A stretch of 64,000 bases of DNA. Source: Daphnia carinata (Eukaryota; Arthropoda; Branchiopoda; Diplostraca; Daphniidae). The notes beneath the pieces are model-generated. The model did no database searches and was not told the DNA's origin. It saw only the letters and a program-made list of their open reading frames with translations. The DNA is taken from NCBI RefSeq assembly GCF_022539665.2, contig NC_081338.1, forward strand, positions 1,922,001-1,986,000. The letters are read 5' to 3'. This document shows positions 44,024 through 56,062 of this stretch, piece after piece; positions within the stretch are counted from its first letter, which is position 1, and the number at the start of each line of letters is the position of its first letter. Position numbers and translations under genes: made by a program.

Positions 44024-45733
44024 TCAGGGATATGCGCATAGGCAGCCTATCACCCGTAGATTCTCGATATTAGGTTTTCTTTTGTAGAATAGTTCGAATG
44101 GAGTATTGGTAGATGAACCCGAGAGTGTGCGATTCAAGACATAGATAGAACTACGCAGGAATTCACCCCAATTCACCCCAGGATTATTTTTGCGCATATA
44201 GAGTGTGCTGCGTGTTGACTCCATGGCTGTGCGATTCATTCGCTCACTCACTCCATTTTGCTGTGGAGTATAGCGATTAGAAGTTTGATGAATGATGCCA
44301 CGTCCCTCTCGCCAGCTTTCGTTCTTCTTATACTCCACACCTTGGTCTGTTCTTAGAAAATTTACTTTCTTTCCCGTAGTTGTTTCTAGAAATGCTACAA
44401 ATTTGACAAAGTTGTCGTCGGCTTCTGCTTTGCTCTTCATGAGGTAGACCTTAGTCCAACCACTGAAATCGTCTTTAAATAATACGAAGCAGGTCTCTCC
44501 ACTCGGTGTTGAGGTGTTGACAAAACCGACATCAGAGTGAATGATTTCACCGACTTCTTTGGTTCTGATACGGCCTGTCGGAAATGGAGATCTATGCATT
44601 TTTCCAAAGATGCATCCTTCACACAGGTCGTGTTCCATGTTTTCCTTTTTGAGCGATAAACCCTCAACAGAGTTACTTGATATCATCTTTAGAATCATTT
44701 TGTTGCCTAAATGGGCTAGTCTTTGATGCCAGAGTGTCAGTGAGTTTTGAGTATTGGCAACAGTAGCTGTAGATATTTCTTGGTTCATATGTTTGGCAAA
44801 AATCTTCATGTGGTATAGGGACTTGCCTAGCCTTTGACCCACCATAATCTCTTCATTCTTTATTTTGAAGGAAACTTCGTTGTCGCTGAAATGTGCTGTG
44901 ATGCCAGTTTCGGTAGCGGCACCAATGGAAAATAAATTTGTACCAAGTCCAGGAACAAAGAGTACATTTGTTAGTTCTCCTTCTTTTCTCTCGCCACTTA
45001 CAATGGAGTACACTTCAATCTTTACGACACCAAGTACTGACAACTGGGCTGATCCTATACCATTAACATGCCATGTCCCTTGGAGAATATCTTTGAAATC
45101 TGTAAAACAATTTCTTTGTTCGGTCATGTGGTGTGTTGCTCCGGAATCAGCGTACCAGTCGGTTGGTTTTCTTGCTACAAAACAGAAGGAAGACAAGGCA
45201 GAGAATCCGTTGTTATTGTTGTTAAAGTTACAGTTGCTGTCGAATTTGTTCCGTCGTGAGGCTCTTTCTTCTTCATTTCTTCCCTTGTTTCTGCACGTGA
45301 AAGCCTTATGTCCAGGTTGGTTGCATGCCCAGCAATAGACTTTGTCAAAGCTAGGGCCTCTGTGAAAACCTCTTCCACGAAAACTGTGAGCACTGCCATG
45401 ATATCCAGAATAACCTCCTCGATATCCTGATGAGATTCCTCGATTACCTCGTAAGCCAGGATAGCCTCCTCTAACACTGTGATAATTTCTACTTGCTGAA
45501 TATGCCATCCCAGAGTTACAGTCAGCTGGCTGCTGTTGTTTGTTGTTTGGGTGAGATGCAAAAAAGGCAATATCAGCTGGATTTTGGCTGCTTGTCCTGC
45601 TTTTCATTCTTGTTTCCTCGAGTATTAGGCGTGACGTAAGACTGGAAATGGAGCGCTCAGGCAAAGGGACACTTTCCCATGCCGAAATAAAGTTGTAATA
45701 ACTTGGTGGCAATGTTTGTAAAATCCTTTCCAT
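44024..45733 (-). pseudogene. Copia gag C-terminus, protease and integrase
   Basis: 569 codons: gag end, zinc knuckle CWACNQPGHKAFTC, protease WYADSGATHHM, pre-integrase LWHQRLAHLG with a C..C pair, and an integrase core with IHSDV, RTDQGVEYKK and QQNGVSERMNR. A stop just before 45733 (SEQ then TAA) cuts it from the gag N-terminal part, and it ends early at 44024. Confidence 0.85.
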
Positions 45734-45767
45734 CAGTTATTGTTCGGAGACGGGAGCCTCAACACTT

Positions 45768-46142
45768 TTAAGTTCTTCTGCCATCTGCCTCATTCTGTTG
45801 ACATGAGATGATATCGTATGTTCCGGGTCCATAATGTACTGAAAAAAATTTTGCTGTGAGTTGACTGGTATTAGCAACTGCTACTTGTGCATATTCTTGA
45901 GCTAATCTGTTCCACATTTCAGCTGACGTGGACGATCCTTCAATTGATGTTTGATACGATGGTTCGATGTTGTAGTAAATTATTGAACAGGCGTCCACAT
46001 CTCTTTCAATCCATGTGTCAATAGCATCTTGATTTGTTACTCCATTTTCATTGTTTCTTGTCTGCATTAAGATAGCAAAAAAAAAACAGATTTTGTTATT
46101 TTTATCCTGTCCAACACTCAGCAAGATAAATTTCAGGTTCAC
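45768..46142 (-). pseudogene. Copia gag N-terminal fragment
   Basis: Contains ERDVDACSIIYYNIEP and TSAEMWNRLAQEY, the UBN2-type gag pattern. Frame is lost near 45845. Confidence 0.7.
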
Positions 46143-46481
46143 AAATTAAACCAAAAATAACTTGATTTTAGAGAACATCATGGGAATATTAATTACTTAA
46201 CATCCCGAAATCAATAGTGTTATACTCTTCACCTTAGGGGTGGAATCCAGCAGAATAGCATCATAATAACTCTAGTCACTTAGTAAGTGAAGATCAATCC
46301 TTTTTAATAGTAAAAAAAATTACGTTTCAAAGTTTCATGTGGCCTTCTCATCACCATGTTGGTGGAATCCATTAAAATAATTTGAGGAACTAAATCACTG
46401 GGGTGAATTACGCAATATTCGTAAAGTAAAATAAGAAGATAATATAAGGGTTTGTCATATTTATTTAATATCAACACCCAT

Positions 46482-48245
46482 GCCATGAAAACTATTGAGC
46501 ATCCGGAAATTCAACACCGTGAAACCTCTAACGATCTACAACGTTCATGTCCTCTGTGCAGCAAGAACCATCATATGGAGAAATGCGAAGAGTTTGTCCA
46601 GCTGTCGATGGACAAAAGAGTTGAGGTGATACGCACTCTGAGGTGTTGTCTAAAATGTCTTGGACGCGGCCATAAAAGTCGGGAATGCTACAAGAAGCGA
46701 AGATGCACTGAAAACGGCGGTAACAAAAGTCACCAAACTCTCCTGCACGGTGCTCCAAAGATCTTCTTGACAGTACCATCCACAAACGGGCCGGAAAAAG
46801 GTCCTTCCATTCCCGTCGCTAGTGTTGGCACCACGAGCATCGAAGAATTCGACCAACATGTGCTTCTCGCTGTCGTTCCAGTAAAAATCTCCAATGGTAA
46901 CAAAATAGCTACTACTTATGCCCTTATCGACAACGGCGCTGAAACAACTCTCATCACGAACACGGTTGCTGAAATTTTGGGACTTGAAGGAAGTAGCGGT
47001 TCGTTCTGCATCGGCACATTCCACGGTGAAGACCCATCCATTCCATCAAAGAAAGTGTCGTTCAACTTATCTTCCGAAGATGGCGCATCTACGTTCACCG
47101 TGAGGTCAGCTTATGTCCTTCCAGCTAAACGTTTATCACGGCACAAGTTCGACTGGCCACTGCTGAAGGCGAAATGGCAACATCTGTCTTATTTGAATTT
47201 GCCATCGATGGATTTATCACAAGTTGCCGTCCTTATTGGTCGCAACGTACGCGGCGCACACACTATCATCGAAGAGCGGATTGCACCAGACTCAGATGGA
47301 CCCGACGCAGTGCTCACTTCATTTGGATGGTGTGTTGCAGGACCTATTCCAACATCAAGATCTTCCTCGGGACTTCCTCGTGTTAATCTCATCCATACTG
47401 TATCAGCTGAATGTGAACTACGCAACAACATTGCTCGTCTTTGGGAAGACGACAAATCAAGTATCACGAGTCCTTGCAAGGAATGCCTCAGCGATACCGA
47501 TCAGTACGCGTTAAACATTCTGAAGTCCACGATCCGCCATACAGGAGAACGTTATGAAGTTGGATTGAAATGGAAGAACAACGACATTACGTTACCCAAC
47601 AATTACGCAGTCGTGAGTCGTCAATTCCAAATGTTAGAAGCTCGTTTTAAGCGTGATCCATGGTATGCTGAAAAGTACCGCCAAGGCATGGAAGACTACA
47701 TCTCGTCAGGATACGCCAAACCCGTACCAGCAAGTGAAATCGGTACACCAGGAAGTACTTGGCACATCCCACATCACGGCGTCATCTCACCCCGAAAGCC
47801 CGACAAAGTACGAATCGTGTTCAACTGTTCAGCAACGTTCAAAGGAAAATCGTTAAACAATTCGCTGCTCAAAGGACCGGATCTGTTAGCAAGTCTGGTT
47901 GGTGTTTTGCTGCGTTTTAGACACTTCAAGTTTGCCGTCGCTGCCGACATCAGAGCCATGTATCACCAAGGTGCCGTACCAGACCTAGACCAGGAGGCTT
48001 TGCGTTTCTTTTACCGAAAACCTGGATCCACCGAACCTGTCCAAGTAAACAAAATGACCCGTCACGTGTTCGGTGCTGCTTCATCCCCCACGACGTGCAT
48101 CTTTGCCATCCACCGTACTGCAGAAGATTTTCAAGAAAAGTATCCGGATGTAGTGCACATACTAAAAGAAAACACTTATGTCGACAGCGTGCTACACTCT
48201 GTCGACAACGGATTAGTTACGAGCAACCACATTGTCCAAGTCTAA
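46482..48245 (+). pseudogene. BEL/Pao-1 gag end, protease and RT N-terminal half
   Basis: Resumes BEL/Pao-1 coding after the Copia insertion. It has CPLCSKNHHMEKC and CLKCLGRGHKSREC zinc knuckles, DUF1758-type protease with LIDNGAETTLI (N in place of the usual S/T), a FGWCVAGPIP block, then RT with WHIPHHGVISP, VAADIRAMYHQ and TYVDSVLHS. The RT motif is YVDS, not YVDD. A stop at 48243-48245 and further breaks follow. Confidence 0.85.
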
Positions 48246-50197
48246 CGCCTATGTGAACTTGGGGGGATTTAACAGAGGCAAATCATGTCCAACTCTCGTA
48301 CCATCCTTGCTCAACAAGATCAAACAGCGCTGTCCGTACCACTGAATTTAAATTTCGACCAACTACCAACTGAAGGAACGCTTGGACTATTGCTGAATTG
48401 GGAAACCGATGCCTTTGAATTTAAAGTATCGGTAGATTCTCAACTCACAACCATGCGGGAAGTGTAAAAGGTATCCGCGTCCGTTCATGATCCGCTGGGA
48501 TTCTTGAGTCCCGTTCTCCTCCCAGCAAGAGTTATCCTACAAGACTGTTGGCGAGCGCAAATTCATTGGGGTGACCCTCTACCCCTCAGCCTAGAAAAAC
48601 GATGGAAAAATTGGCACTCCAGCCTACAACACTTACATCTTCAAATTCCACGAAGTTTACGAGCCGAAGCATCACCTCTATCCGTTTCCTTGCATGTGTT
48701 CTCCGATGCGTATGAACTAGGATTCGGAGCAGCTGTCTACTATCGAGCGGTTAATCCAAACGGGAAGTTCAGCGTACGTCTCGTAATCGGTAAGGCTAGA
48801 GTGGCTCCAGTTCGACAAATTTCCATCCCACGGCTAGAACTGAAAGGTGCGGTGTTAGGCCTACAGCTGTCTTTAACCGTTGTGCACGAGCTCCGACTGG
48901 GCAAGGAAACCGACGTAACATTTTGGACCGATTCTACGACTGTTTGCGATGGATCTACGCCAAGAGCTGTCGTTTCCACACATTTGTAGCCCACCGGATA
49001 ACCGAAATTCTAGAATCGTCAAACGCAACTCAGTGGCGAGACATACCAGGGGAGCTAAACCCCGCTGATGACGCATCCCGTGGTATTCGCATCGAGTCTT
49101 TAACCCATAACCACCGTTGGTTTGCTGGAACACCGTTCCTACGTCATCACCCGTGCAGTTGGCCGCTAACCGAAGGATTTGAGGAACCTACTGAAAACGA
49201 TCCCGAAATTGCACCCACAAAATGGGCCGGCGTAATACGTTCACCAGCAACCAGCCCATTGTTCAACTACGCGAAAGGTGCTTCTTCGTGGGATCGATAT
49301 CTGCGGGTAATCGGGTGGCTTGTCCGTTTCGTAAGAATGTACTGTAAGCATCCAGTATAGCAACCTAGCCCCAGATACCTCAGTGCATCCGACCTCCTAG
49401 ACGCAAAACTAGTAGCCTTACGCCTTGATCAGCAAGCTTTCTTCAAATTGGAAATCAACGAGTTAACGAGCGGAAAAGGCATCCCATCGTTATCGAAATT
49501 AAATCAGCTCACACCACGCATCGACGAGACTCTTTTTGGCGCTTCGCGAATCGTCGAGGTTGCCCGTCCACCGTGTACAGTGACAACGGCACCAACCTAA
49601 CCGCAGATGAACGAGAACTACGAGACGTCATGAAACATTTGGATTCATCTTCTTTTGCCGAACGTTTCGCTCGAAAATCCATCCATTGGATATTCAACCC
49701 ACCCCCTGCTCCACATTTTGGTGGCAGCTGGGAACGACTCATTCAATCAGGCAAATCGGCATTACGGTCTGTTTGAAATGATCAAACATTAACCGACGAG
49801 ACACTCTCATCAGCCCCTGTAGCAGTTGAAAACATGCTAAACGGACGGCCTCTTACCCACTTCGCTGTCGACCCTCGTGAACCAGAGCCGCTCACCCCAA
49901 ATCATTTTCTTTTCGGCCGAGCCAACGAATATATTCCTGAGTTAATTGAGCGACGCAAGTGGCTCAAGGATCGGTGAAACCTAGCAATTGGCCATTTAGT
50001 GTTAATTGTAGATCACAATTCACGACGTGGCGACTGGCCAACCGGTCGAGTAATCAAAATCTTCCGTGGCAGCGATGGTATAGTCCGCTCTGCTCGTGTG
50101 CGTAAGAAAGCCGGTGAACTAGAACGCCCTACTACTAAATTATGCTTGTTGGAAATCGCCTCCAACGAAGGTGTTTTATCCGATATTGGGCCGGCTA
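48246..50197 (+). pseudogene. BEL/Pao-1 RT end, RNase H, integrase and DUF5641 remnants
   Basis: Broken frames: 48285-48467 and 48504-48989 (RNase H LHVFSDAYELGFGAAVYY), 48923-49360 (WRDIPGELNPADDASRG), 49573-49776 (YSDNGTNLTADERELRD ... HFGGSWERLIQ, integrase second Asp and the Glu region) and 49999-50202 (DUF5641, GDWPTGRVIKI). The zinc-binding and first-Asp part of integrase is deleted around 49480-49560. Confidence 0.8.
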
Positions 50198-50469
50198 TGT
50201 GACGGATGCGGCATACCGAACAGCAAGAAGCGGCTTCCCTCCTCTCTATCCTGACCCAGACGAGGAGTAATGGAAACTTACTCACCTAATGTCTAGATTA
50301 GTCCATTAATTGTCTACCTAGCAGATAGTCTACCCGTTTCATGACTACTCCGTCAATCTCTTCAAAGTAAAAATACAATTACATTTAAAGTTTACCTGCA
50401 GTCAAAACAATTCAATTCACGAGAATCGAGAGATACCCGAACTGGTCCTAGTCTACTTTATTAGTGACA
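50198..50469 (+). repeat. 3' LTR of BEL/Pao-1
   Basis: 272 bp; pairs with 38645-38915. Confidence 0.9.
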
Positions 50470-50474
50470 CTACC

Positions 50475-52339
50475 CGTTTGTTACAGAACTTTTTAAAAAT
50501 GTTTTTAGACTGGTTTCAGTCTACCTCTGATAAGCAGCATCCATTTTTAATCATCATCTTGTTCGTAAGATAAGATGAGGAAACAAGATAATTCCGCTTA
50601 CCCTTTTGTTTTCATTATTTGATCAGCTTTAATATTTTTATAATATTATAAAGTAGATTACAAAATATTCAATGAAGATTTTCCCTGCCTAGTTTCTATT
50701 CTGGCCACCGTCTCCAAACGACCCAATTTTTCTGTTTCTATACATACCATATTACCCCGTTTCCATAAATAAGTTGAAGTCTAAGACTCTAAGCGGAACT
50801 GGGAAATCTGATAGAAAGGATTGTTTTGTTTTGTATATTATGTGAATTAAACTTAGTAAAAACCTATACGAGACAGAAGAGGCAAAGAAGGTGGAGGAGG
50901 TGGTGGAGACTCCTCTTGTCGAATGTTTGTTTCCCTTTCCTGGCATTGCTAAGACTTCTTTTATTCCTTTCTGAATGTGTTGTCGAAATGTCTTCCATCT
51001 CTAAAGCCGATTTGCATTATGCTTTCTTCTTGGCAATATCAGAAACGACGAATTACATTGAAAAGTCAATAATGAATGACCAACCATGAAATGAGTACTG
51101 TTGCAACCCATGGGTCGTCATTGCTTTCCAAAATAAGAAAATTCTCGGCCATATAGTCGGACCAGAGTTATCCGTTGTCGAGAGTTTCGCAATCCAGTTT
51201 GCTACCTAGTAACCTGCTCTTCAACGGAAACCACTTACGAAGTTCCTAGTCTGTACGATGTCGCATGCTGATGTGTTATTAAGTGTTCCGCACAATTTAT
51301 TTCGATTTCATCGATTATTAAGCACACGTTGCTTTTACCCTATTTATTTGCGGAATCCTATACCCTATTATTACCGTATCCAAATCATTGTGCGCAGCAC
51401 ATTCCACAGGGTAGAGCGTAAAACTGACAACATATCGTGTTAATTTTTGAATTTGAATGCAAGGCTTTAGGTTAATTAAAAAAATATCATATCATTTGGC
51501 ATAAGAACATCGATAACTTTTTGTGATATATCGGTAACGTAACATTCAAGGCATACACCGATAATCAACATCACTACAGAAGAACTAAAATTGTTTTTCG
51601 TGACATCGCATGCTCATATCATAGATAAAGACACCTGGTTCGTGGTGTGCTATGCTTTTAGCCCTATTCCCTCCTGTCACAGAAAAAGCAAAATCCTTAC
51701 TCCGATTGTTGTGCCTCTTCGCGGGCAAAATGAAAAACTACATGGTAAGGACGAAAATTGAATGAGTTCCGCGTGGCGTTTGGTGGTTACTGGCAGTGAT
51801 CGCCCGAATCAATTTTTATTCCAATCAATTTTGCTTGATTCTTACGATTTTTTGTTTTCCCCAGAATTTGGTTTGATTTTTTAATTCTGATTGTATGTTT
51901 CTTTACGATCCGAGGTATGTCGTGGAATCTGCACTTTCGATGGTTTGGTGCATCGGCAACCTTAGGGTCGACGTGGGAACAGGATTATTCCTTTCAGGAC
52001 TCCAGTGATGACAGGTGGATTATTTACAATTGGCAGAGATTATTTTTGAAAAGATTGGAACATACGACGACAAGATGGATATTTGGGATGGTGAGAACCT
52101 TAAAATGTCTTTATGAATTTGGCAGTGTGGTGGTTGATCGGGAGCTCTTCTCATTTTAAGAATGGACTTGAAGAGTCTGAGATTGACTGCGAGAGAATGT
52201 GTATCAATTTCTTCTGATAAAGTCGTGGGACCGTTGATCAAGACGCTGTGGTGCGATTCACGCGGTTTATATAGCAACCGAACAAAGGTGTAGGTAGGGT
52301 AAAGGTGGCAGTCAAGAATGAAAACAACAGAAGGTAGTG
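50475..52339. other. gene-free stretch
   Basis: No domain recognised in the short frames (for example 51917-52159). Composition is AT-rich. Confidence 0.45.
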
Positions 52340-52626
52340 AACGCGTAACAATCACCTAGCGCTCGATAAGAGAAATAATAACAAGGTTTTAGTTCTTCGC
52401 CGGAACATCCTTCCCGGAATGCTAATAGTTCTCTGCTGAGTGGGAGCTCTGTCAGGTCAGCGCTAGTGCCTACGCTTGTAGGTTCTAATATCTTCAAGAA
52501 ACTTGCGGAATTGGAAATCCAACGTTGGAGGTGCATATCTCCCTTTGCCAGAGTTTCTTTGACACCTACAGCTTCGTTGATGGCTTCCTCTAGTGATGTA
52601 GCGGAGCTAAGGTAGTCATCTACATA
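52340..52626 (-). pseudogene. BEL/Pao RT fragment cut by the Tc1-like element
   Basis: Minus strand encodes YVDDYLSSATSLEEAINEA and LQRWISNSASFLKIL, the RT catalytic motif and following helix of a BEL/Pao polymerase. The Tc1-like element starts at the TA of the Tyr codon of YVDD; the codons before it (INTKI) are on the far side at 63109-63140, minus strand. No other part of this copy is present. Confidence 0.7.
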
Positions 52627-53029
52627 CAGTATCTTCCAAAAAAATCCGACTACCCCCCTTAAAAAAAAAAATGCCCCCTATCAACACTTAGTTAAGTTAC
52701 TTAGTACTTTAGGTGGGTTATGCTAGGATATGGGAAAACGCGGAAAAAACTATACTAGACGTTTCTATGGAAACCAGACATGAATTAGCTCGCGTCCTTA
52801 CATCGCTAAGGGGTAAGGCAAATTATCTGTACAAATAGAGTAGTTACAAATTATTTGTAGTAGGCTACGAGAGACTGACTTCGGGATGGGAAAAACTCGT
52901 CTCTATGGTTACTAATTTTATGAATCGTGGCATACGCGCCTTTTTAAAAATCTTTGTTCTTATGTTCTTATGCATTAAATTGCTATAAAAACGGGGGTTT
53001 GATTATAAAACTGATTCAGTTCTTAAAAA

Positions 53030-54421
53030 TGTTTCGTGAAGATAGAGCAAAAAAATTAAGTGTTGCAGAAAGAGGGTCTGTAGTATCATTAGCCCTAGCC
53101 GGGAATTCTATAAATCAAATTTCCCGACAATTAGGCTGCAGTAGGGCTACCGTAGTGTTATGGAAAAATCGTTTTTCTGAGACGGAATACGTAAAACGTA
53201 AGAGGGGTCGGGAAGGCCAAGAAAAACCACCGCTGTGGAAGATCAACGGCTCTTTGCTGCTGTTCGCAATAAGACAATTACAACGGCTAGTGAAATTGCA
53301 GGTAATTTTAGTAATTAAATAGGTTGCAACTTGTGCTCTGCCCCGATTGCCTGCAACCCGGGTAACTATCGGGTGATACTGGCGCGACACAATATGCGGT
53401 TTTGCACCAATATTACCCGATAGTTACTCCAGTTGCAGGTAACCGGGGCAGAGCACAACTTGCAACCCATTTAATTTAAACATTTTGTAATATTTCCCTA
53501 TCGCAGACGCCGCATCGGTAAACATTAGTAGGCAAACCGTGATCCGCAGAATAAAGGAGATAAATCTCCATCCTAGGCGTGCGGCAAGAAAATTTTCTTT
53601 GACGGAGAGGCATGCGGAAAACCGGCTTCAATTTGCGCTTCACTACCGCGATTACCCTGCTGAATGGTGGGGCAATGTCATTTACAGCGACGAAAAGACT
53701 TTCGGGTACCGTAATATAGTTTACTTATCTATTTAAGACATATTTTTTCGGTAACCATAGCCCCGTTTTGTTTATTTTATCCATTTTGCCATTTGAACCC
53801 TTTTCCGAGAAGTTTTTTTTAATGCGAGGCTATTAGAAATATATTTAAGCTCTTGGTCTTAGGTCTGACGAGTGCGGCCGGTCTTTTGCGTGTAGACCAA
53901 ATGGAACGAGGTTCGATCGCGAACATATTTAAGTCCACGACAGCAGCGGAAGAAAAACCGTCCCCGTTTGGGCGTGCTTTTCTGCCATCGCTGGGGCCGG
54001 TCCATTTTAAAAAATTAATGGCCGGTTTGTGAAAGAAAAGTATATCGAAATTCTGGAAAACGAACTCCTTCCGTGGGTTCGCCAACATTATGGCGAACAA
54101 CAAGTTCGTTTTGTTCGGGACAAATCCCCTATCCACACGGCCCGAATCATTACCCAATGGTTTCGGGAGCATCCCCAAATTGAATTGTTGCCGTGGCCTT
54201 CTATGGGAGCCGACATGAACTCCATAGAAAATGTGTGGGGTGATATCGTCAAAGATTTTGACTGCCGGCAGGCCAGCACAGCGGACGACGTTTTCCATCA
54301 AGCCCGGGAAACTTGGTTGCGTTATAACGCGCGGGCAGACTACTGGCAGGCACTGTCCAATTCTATGCCAAAGCGGTTAAACTTAGTCGTTGAGGCCAAT
54401 GGTTTTTGGACGAAATATTAA
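53030..54421 (+). pseudogene. Tc1/Tc3-type DDE transposase, broken
   Basis: MFREDRAKKLSVAERGSVV at 53030 opens a paired helix-turn-helix (ISRQLGCSRATVVLWKNR). A 1-nt insertion near 53215 shifts the frame before the GRPRKTT-type linker. An intron-like stretch (53302 to about 53506) holds a hairpin MITE. The next exon has NISRQTVIRRIKE and the first catalytic Asp in VIYSDEKTF. After another intron-like gap and two stops, the end has RDKSPIHTA (second Asp) and GADMNSIENVWGDI (Glu), stopping at 54421. The family cuts and pastes at TA. This copy cannot be active as read. Confidence 0.8.
53314..53473. mobile_element. hairpin MITE in the transposase intron
   Basis: Arms of about 55 bp are inverted copies, beginning TTAAATAGGTTGCAACTTG and ending CAAGTTG-type sequence then CAACCCATTTAA, with a loop near 53385-53410. 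GT-AG sites flank it (53302 and 53506), so it sits within, or created, an intron. Confidence 0.75.
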
Positions 54422-54597
54422 AAATAAAAAATAGCAATGTTAATTTTTGTTACGAAATAAAAAATTAAACTACAAAATTATGTCTTTTTATTTCCCATAG
54501 TGCGCTAAAACCAATAACTTGTTACCATAGAGACGAGACTTCCCATCCCGAAGTCTGTCTCTCGTAGCCTACTACAAATACAATTTGTAGTAGATTT

Positions 54598-54966
54598 TGT
54601 TGCTGACTCCGTGCCGAGTAGCAACAGAAAGAGGATGATGATGAGTGATGATGGATGAAAATGGAGATGAGAGATGATAACAAACAAACGCTTTATTTCT
54701 TTGGATAAACCCTCGATTTGTGTAAGACGGGAACAAAAAAGAAAACTGAGCCACAACGAGGTGAAAAATGAGGCTAGGCAGAGACACGAGTCTGGATTGA
54801 AAAAAAAAGGTGAGGCGAAAAAAGAGACAACTTAACTGGGTGGTTACTTTACTGATACTACCCCTTTCACTAGAAAGGGGTAAAACGAAAACTTAAAAAA
54901 GCACAATGAACGTTTAGGCCCGTGCCCCCTACAGCCCTGCCCGTGAGGGCATCACCGTAGGTGACA
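54598..54966 (-). repeat. 3' LTR of BEL/Pao-2
   Basis: 369 bp, pairs with 62514-62881; contains a GATGATGATGAGTGATGATG tract. Confidence 0.9.
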
Positions 54967-55180
54967 GCGGGACCCACCGTGATAACAGGTGCATAAACAA
55001 GAACAAATTACCGGCGACACTTCTGACGTCACACAAAAACAAAAAAGGAAACCAAAGAATCCGAATTCTTCCATTTGCATCTGGAGATGGCCCCTCCTAA
55101 TGCGTTGGCAAATTAGAGTATGCTTTTCTTGGTGCACACAGGATCTGGTGATGGTCGTGTGTGTCACATAGCGTACAACG

Positions 55181-55747
55181 TCAGGGATGGGGGCAGTCTG
55201 CGGTCTTTGTGTGCCCGGCGACGGCGGTCGGGACGAAGCAGCCAAAACACCGTCGCTGGGCAAACAGGAGCTCCAATTTGTCCTTGTTTGTGAGGAGCAT
55301 GAACTCCTCACACTCCGTGGTCTTCTTCCTGCAAGGGGTTGGTCCCAACACGTGGGACATCAAAAAACACAGGATGATAGGGGTGTGAAGAGGGACCACA
55401 AACGTAGGACGTGTTGGGGTGGCGACCGGCGTGGCTGGTGGAACGTCAATCTCCAACTCCCGAACTTTGCGTACGAGAGACCCGATGAGTTTACTCATCG
55501 AGTTCTCTCGCTCAGTTCGGAAGTGGACGCGCACATTGTCCAGATCTTCGGAGTACTTGGCGATCTCTTTGTCGATCTCGAGGATGGCCAGCTGGCAAGA
55601 GTACACCTTATCCACTAATTCCTTTTTTGCACGCACTAAGTTGTCCACTGTGTCCTTGAGGTTAACCACACACTCCTCCTCCCTTTCCCGACTTTATTTA
55701 ACTAGTTTCTTTACCGATGCGGGCGATGGAGGTGGATAATCGGCCAT
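55181..55747 (-). pseudogene. extra gag-like ORF between pol and the 3' LTR
   Basis: ATG at 55747 (MADYPPPSPASVKKLVK) is followed by a TAA, then the same frame stays open for about 160 codons. There is a coiled coil (NLVRAKKELVDKVYSC ... ISKYSEDL-type), a Pro/Thr linker and a late block CEEFMLLTNKDKLELLF with RRCFGCF ... GHTKTADC, like the zinc-binding start of a BEL/Pao protease region. It is not the element's own gag, which lies at 60406-62265. It may be a piece of a related gag carried as a passenger. Confidence 0.55.
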
Positions 55748-56062
55748 GTTGAACGTTAAACGTGGAAGTCACAAGCGCACACTCACTATAAGAAGTTGGG
55801 TCGAATGAATGCTGTCTGCTAGCCTAATAGGTTGAACAGTTTCCAGTTTTTTTGTGTTATTAAACAGCAACCGACCTGACTTTGCCCTTTGCCCTATATT
55901 TGAACTTGAATATAGGTGGCGTTGAGTTTCGTGACTTGTCCACCAGAGTTTAAGTTGCGATTTTCTATGTTGTTTACATTTGTGTGTTGTCATGGTGATT
56001 TTACTTGTTACATCTACATTTTGTTTTTACAAGGGGAGCTAGTAATTGTAGCTCCATTACAA

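Larger units (their letters stand above)
41279..46476 (-). mobile_element. Copia element nested in BEL/Pao-1
   Basis: Ends TGTTGA and TCAACA, flanked by the exact 5-bp duplication CCCAT (41274-41278 and 46477-46481). The left LTR is complete (41279-41581). The right one keeps only its outer 66 bp (46411-46476), followed inward by unrelated sequence. AAGGGTTTGAGGGAGAG on the minus strand before the left LTR is the polypurine tract. Minus-strand gag, protease, integrase, RT and RNase H are all recognisable but broken. Removing it restores BEL/Pao-1 gag-pol in frame. Confidence 0.9.
38645..50469 (+). mobile_element. BEL/Pao element 1, split by a Copia element
   Basis: LTRs of 271 and 272 bp (38645-38915 and 50198-50469) begin TGTGACGGATGCGGC and end TTAGTGACA, with a 5-bp duplication CTACC (38640-38644 and 50470-50474), as usual for BEL/Pao. 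TTGGTGCATCGACCGGG after the 5' LTR is the probable primer-binding site. Plus-strand gag and pol follow, but gag is cut by the Copia element (41279-46476) and pol is degraded after 48245. Confidence 0.9.

Noticed and set aside
52020-52355. 111-codon minus-strand frame next to the RT fragment
   Set aside because: No similarity to BEL/Pao or any domain I know; probably chance.
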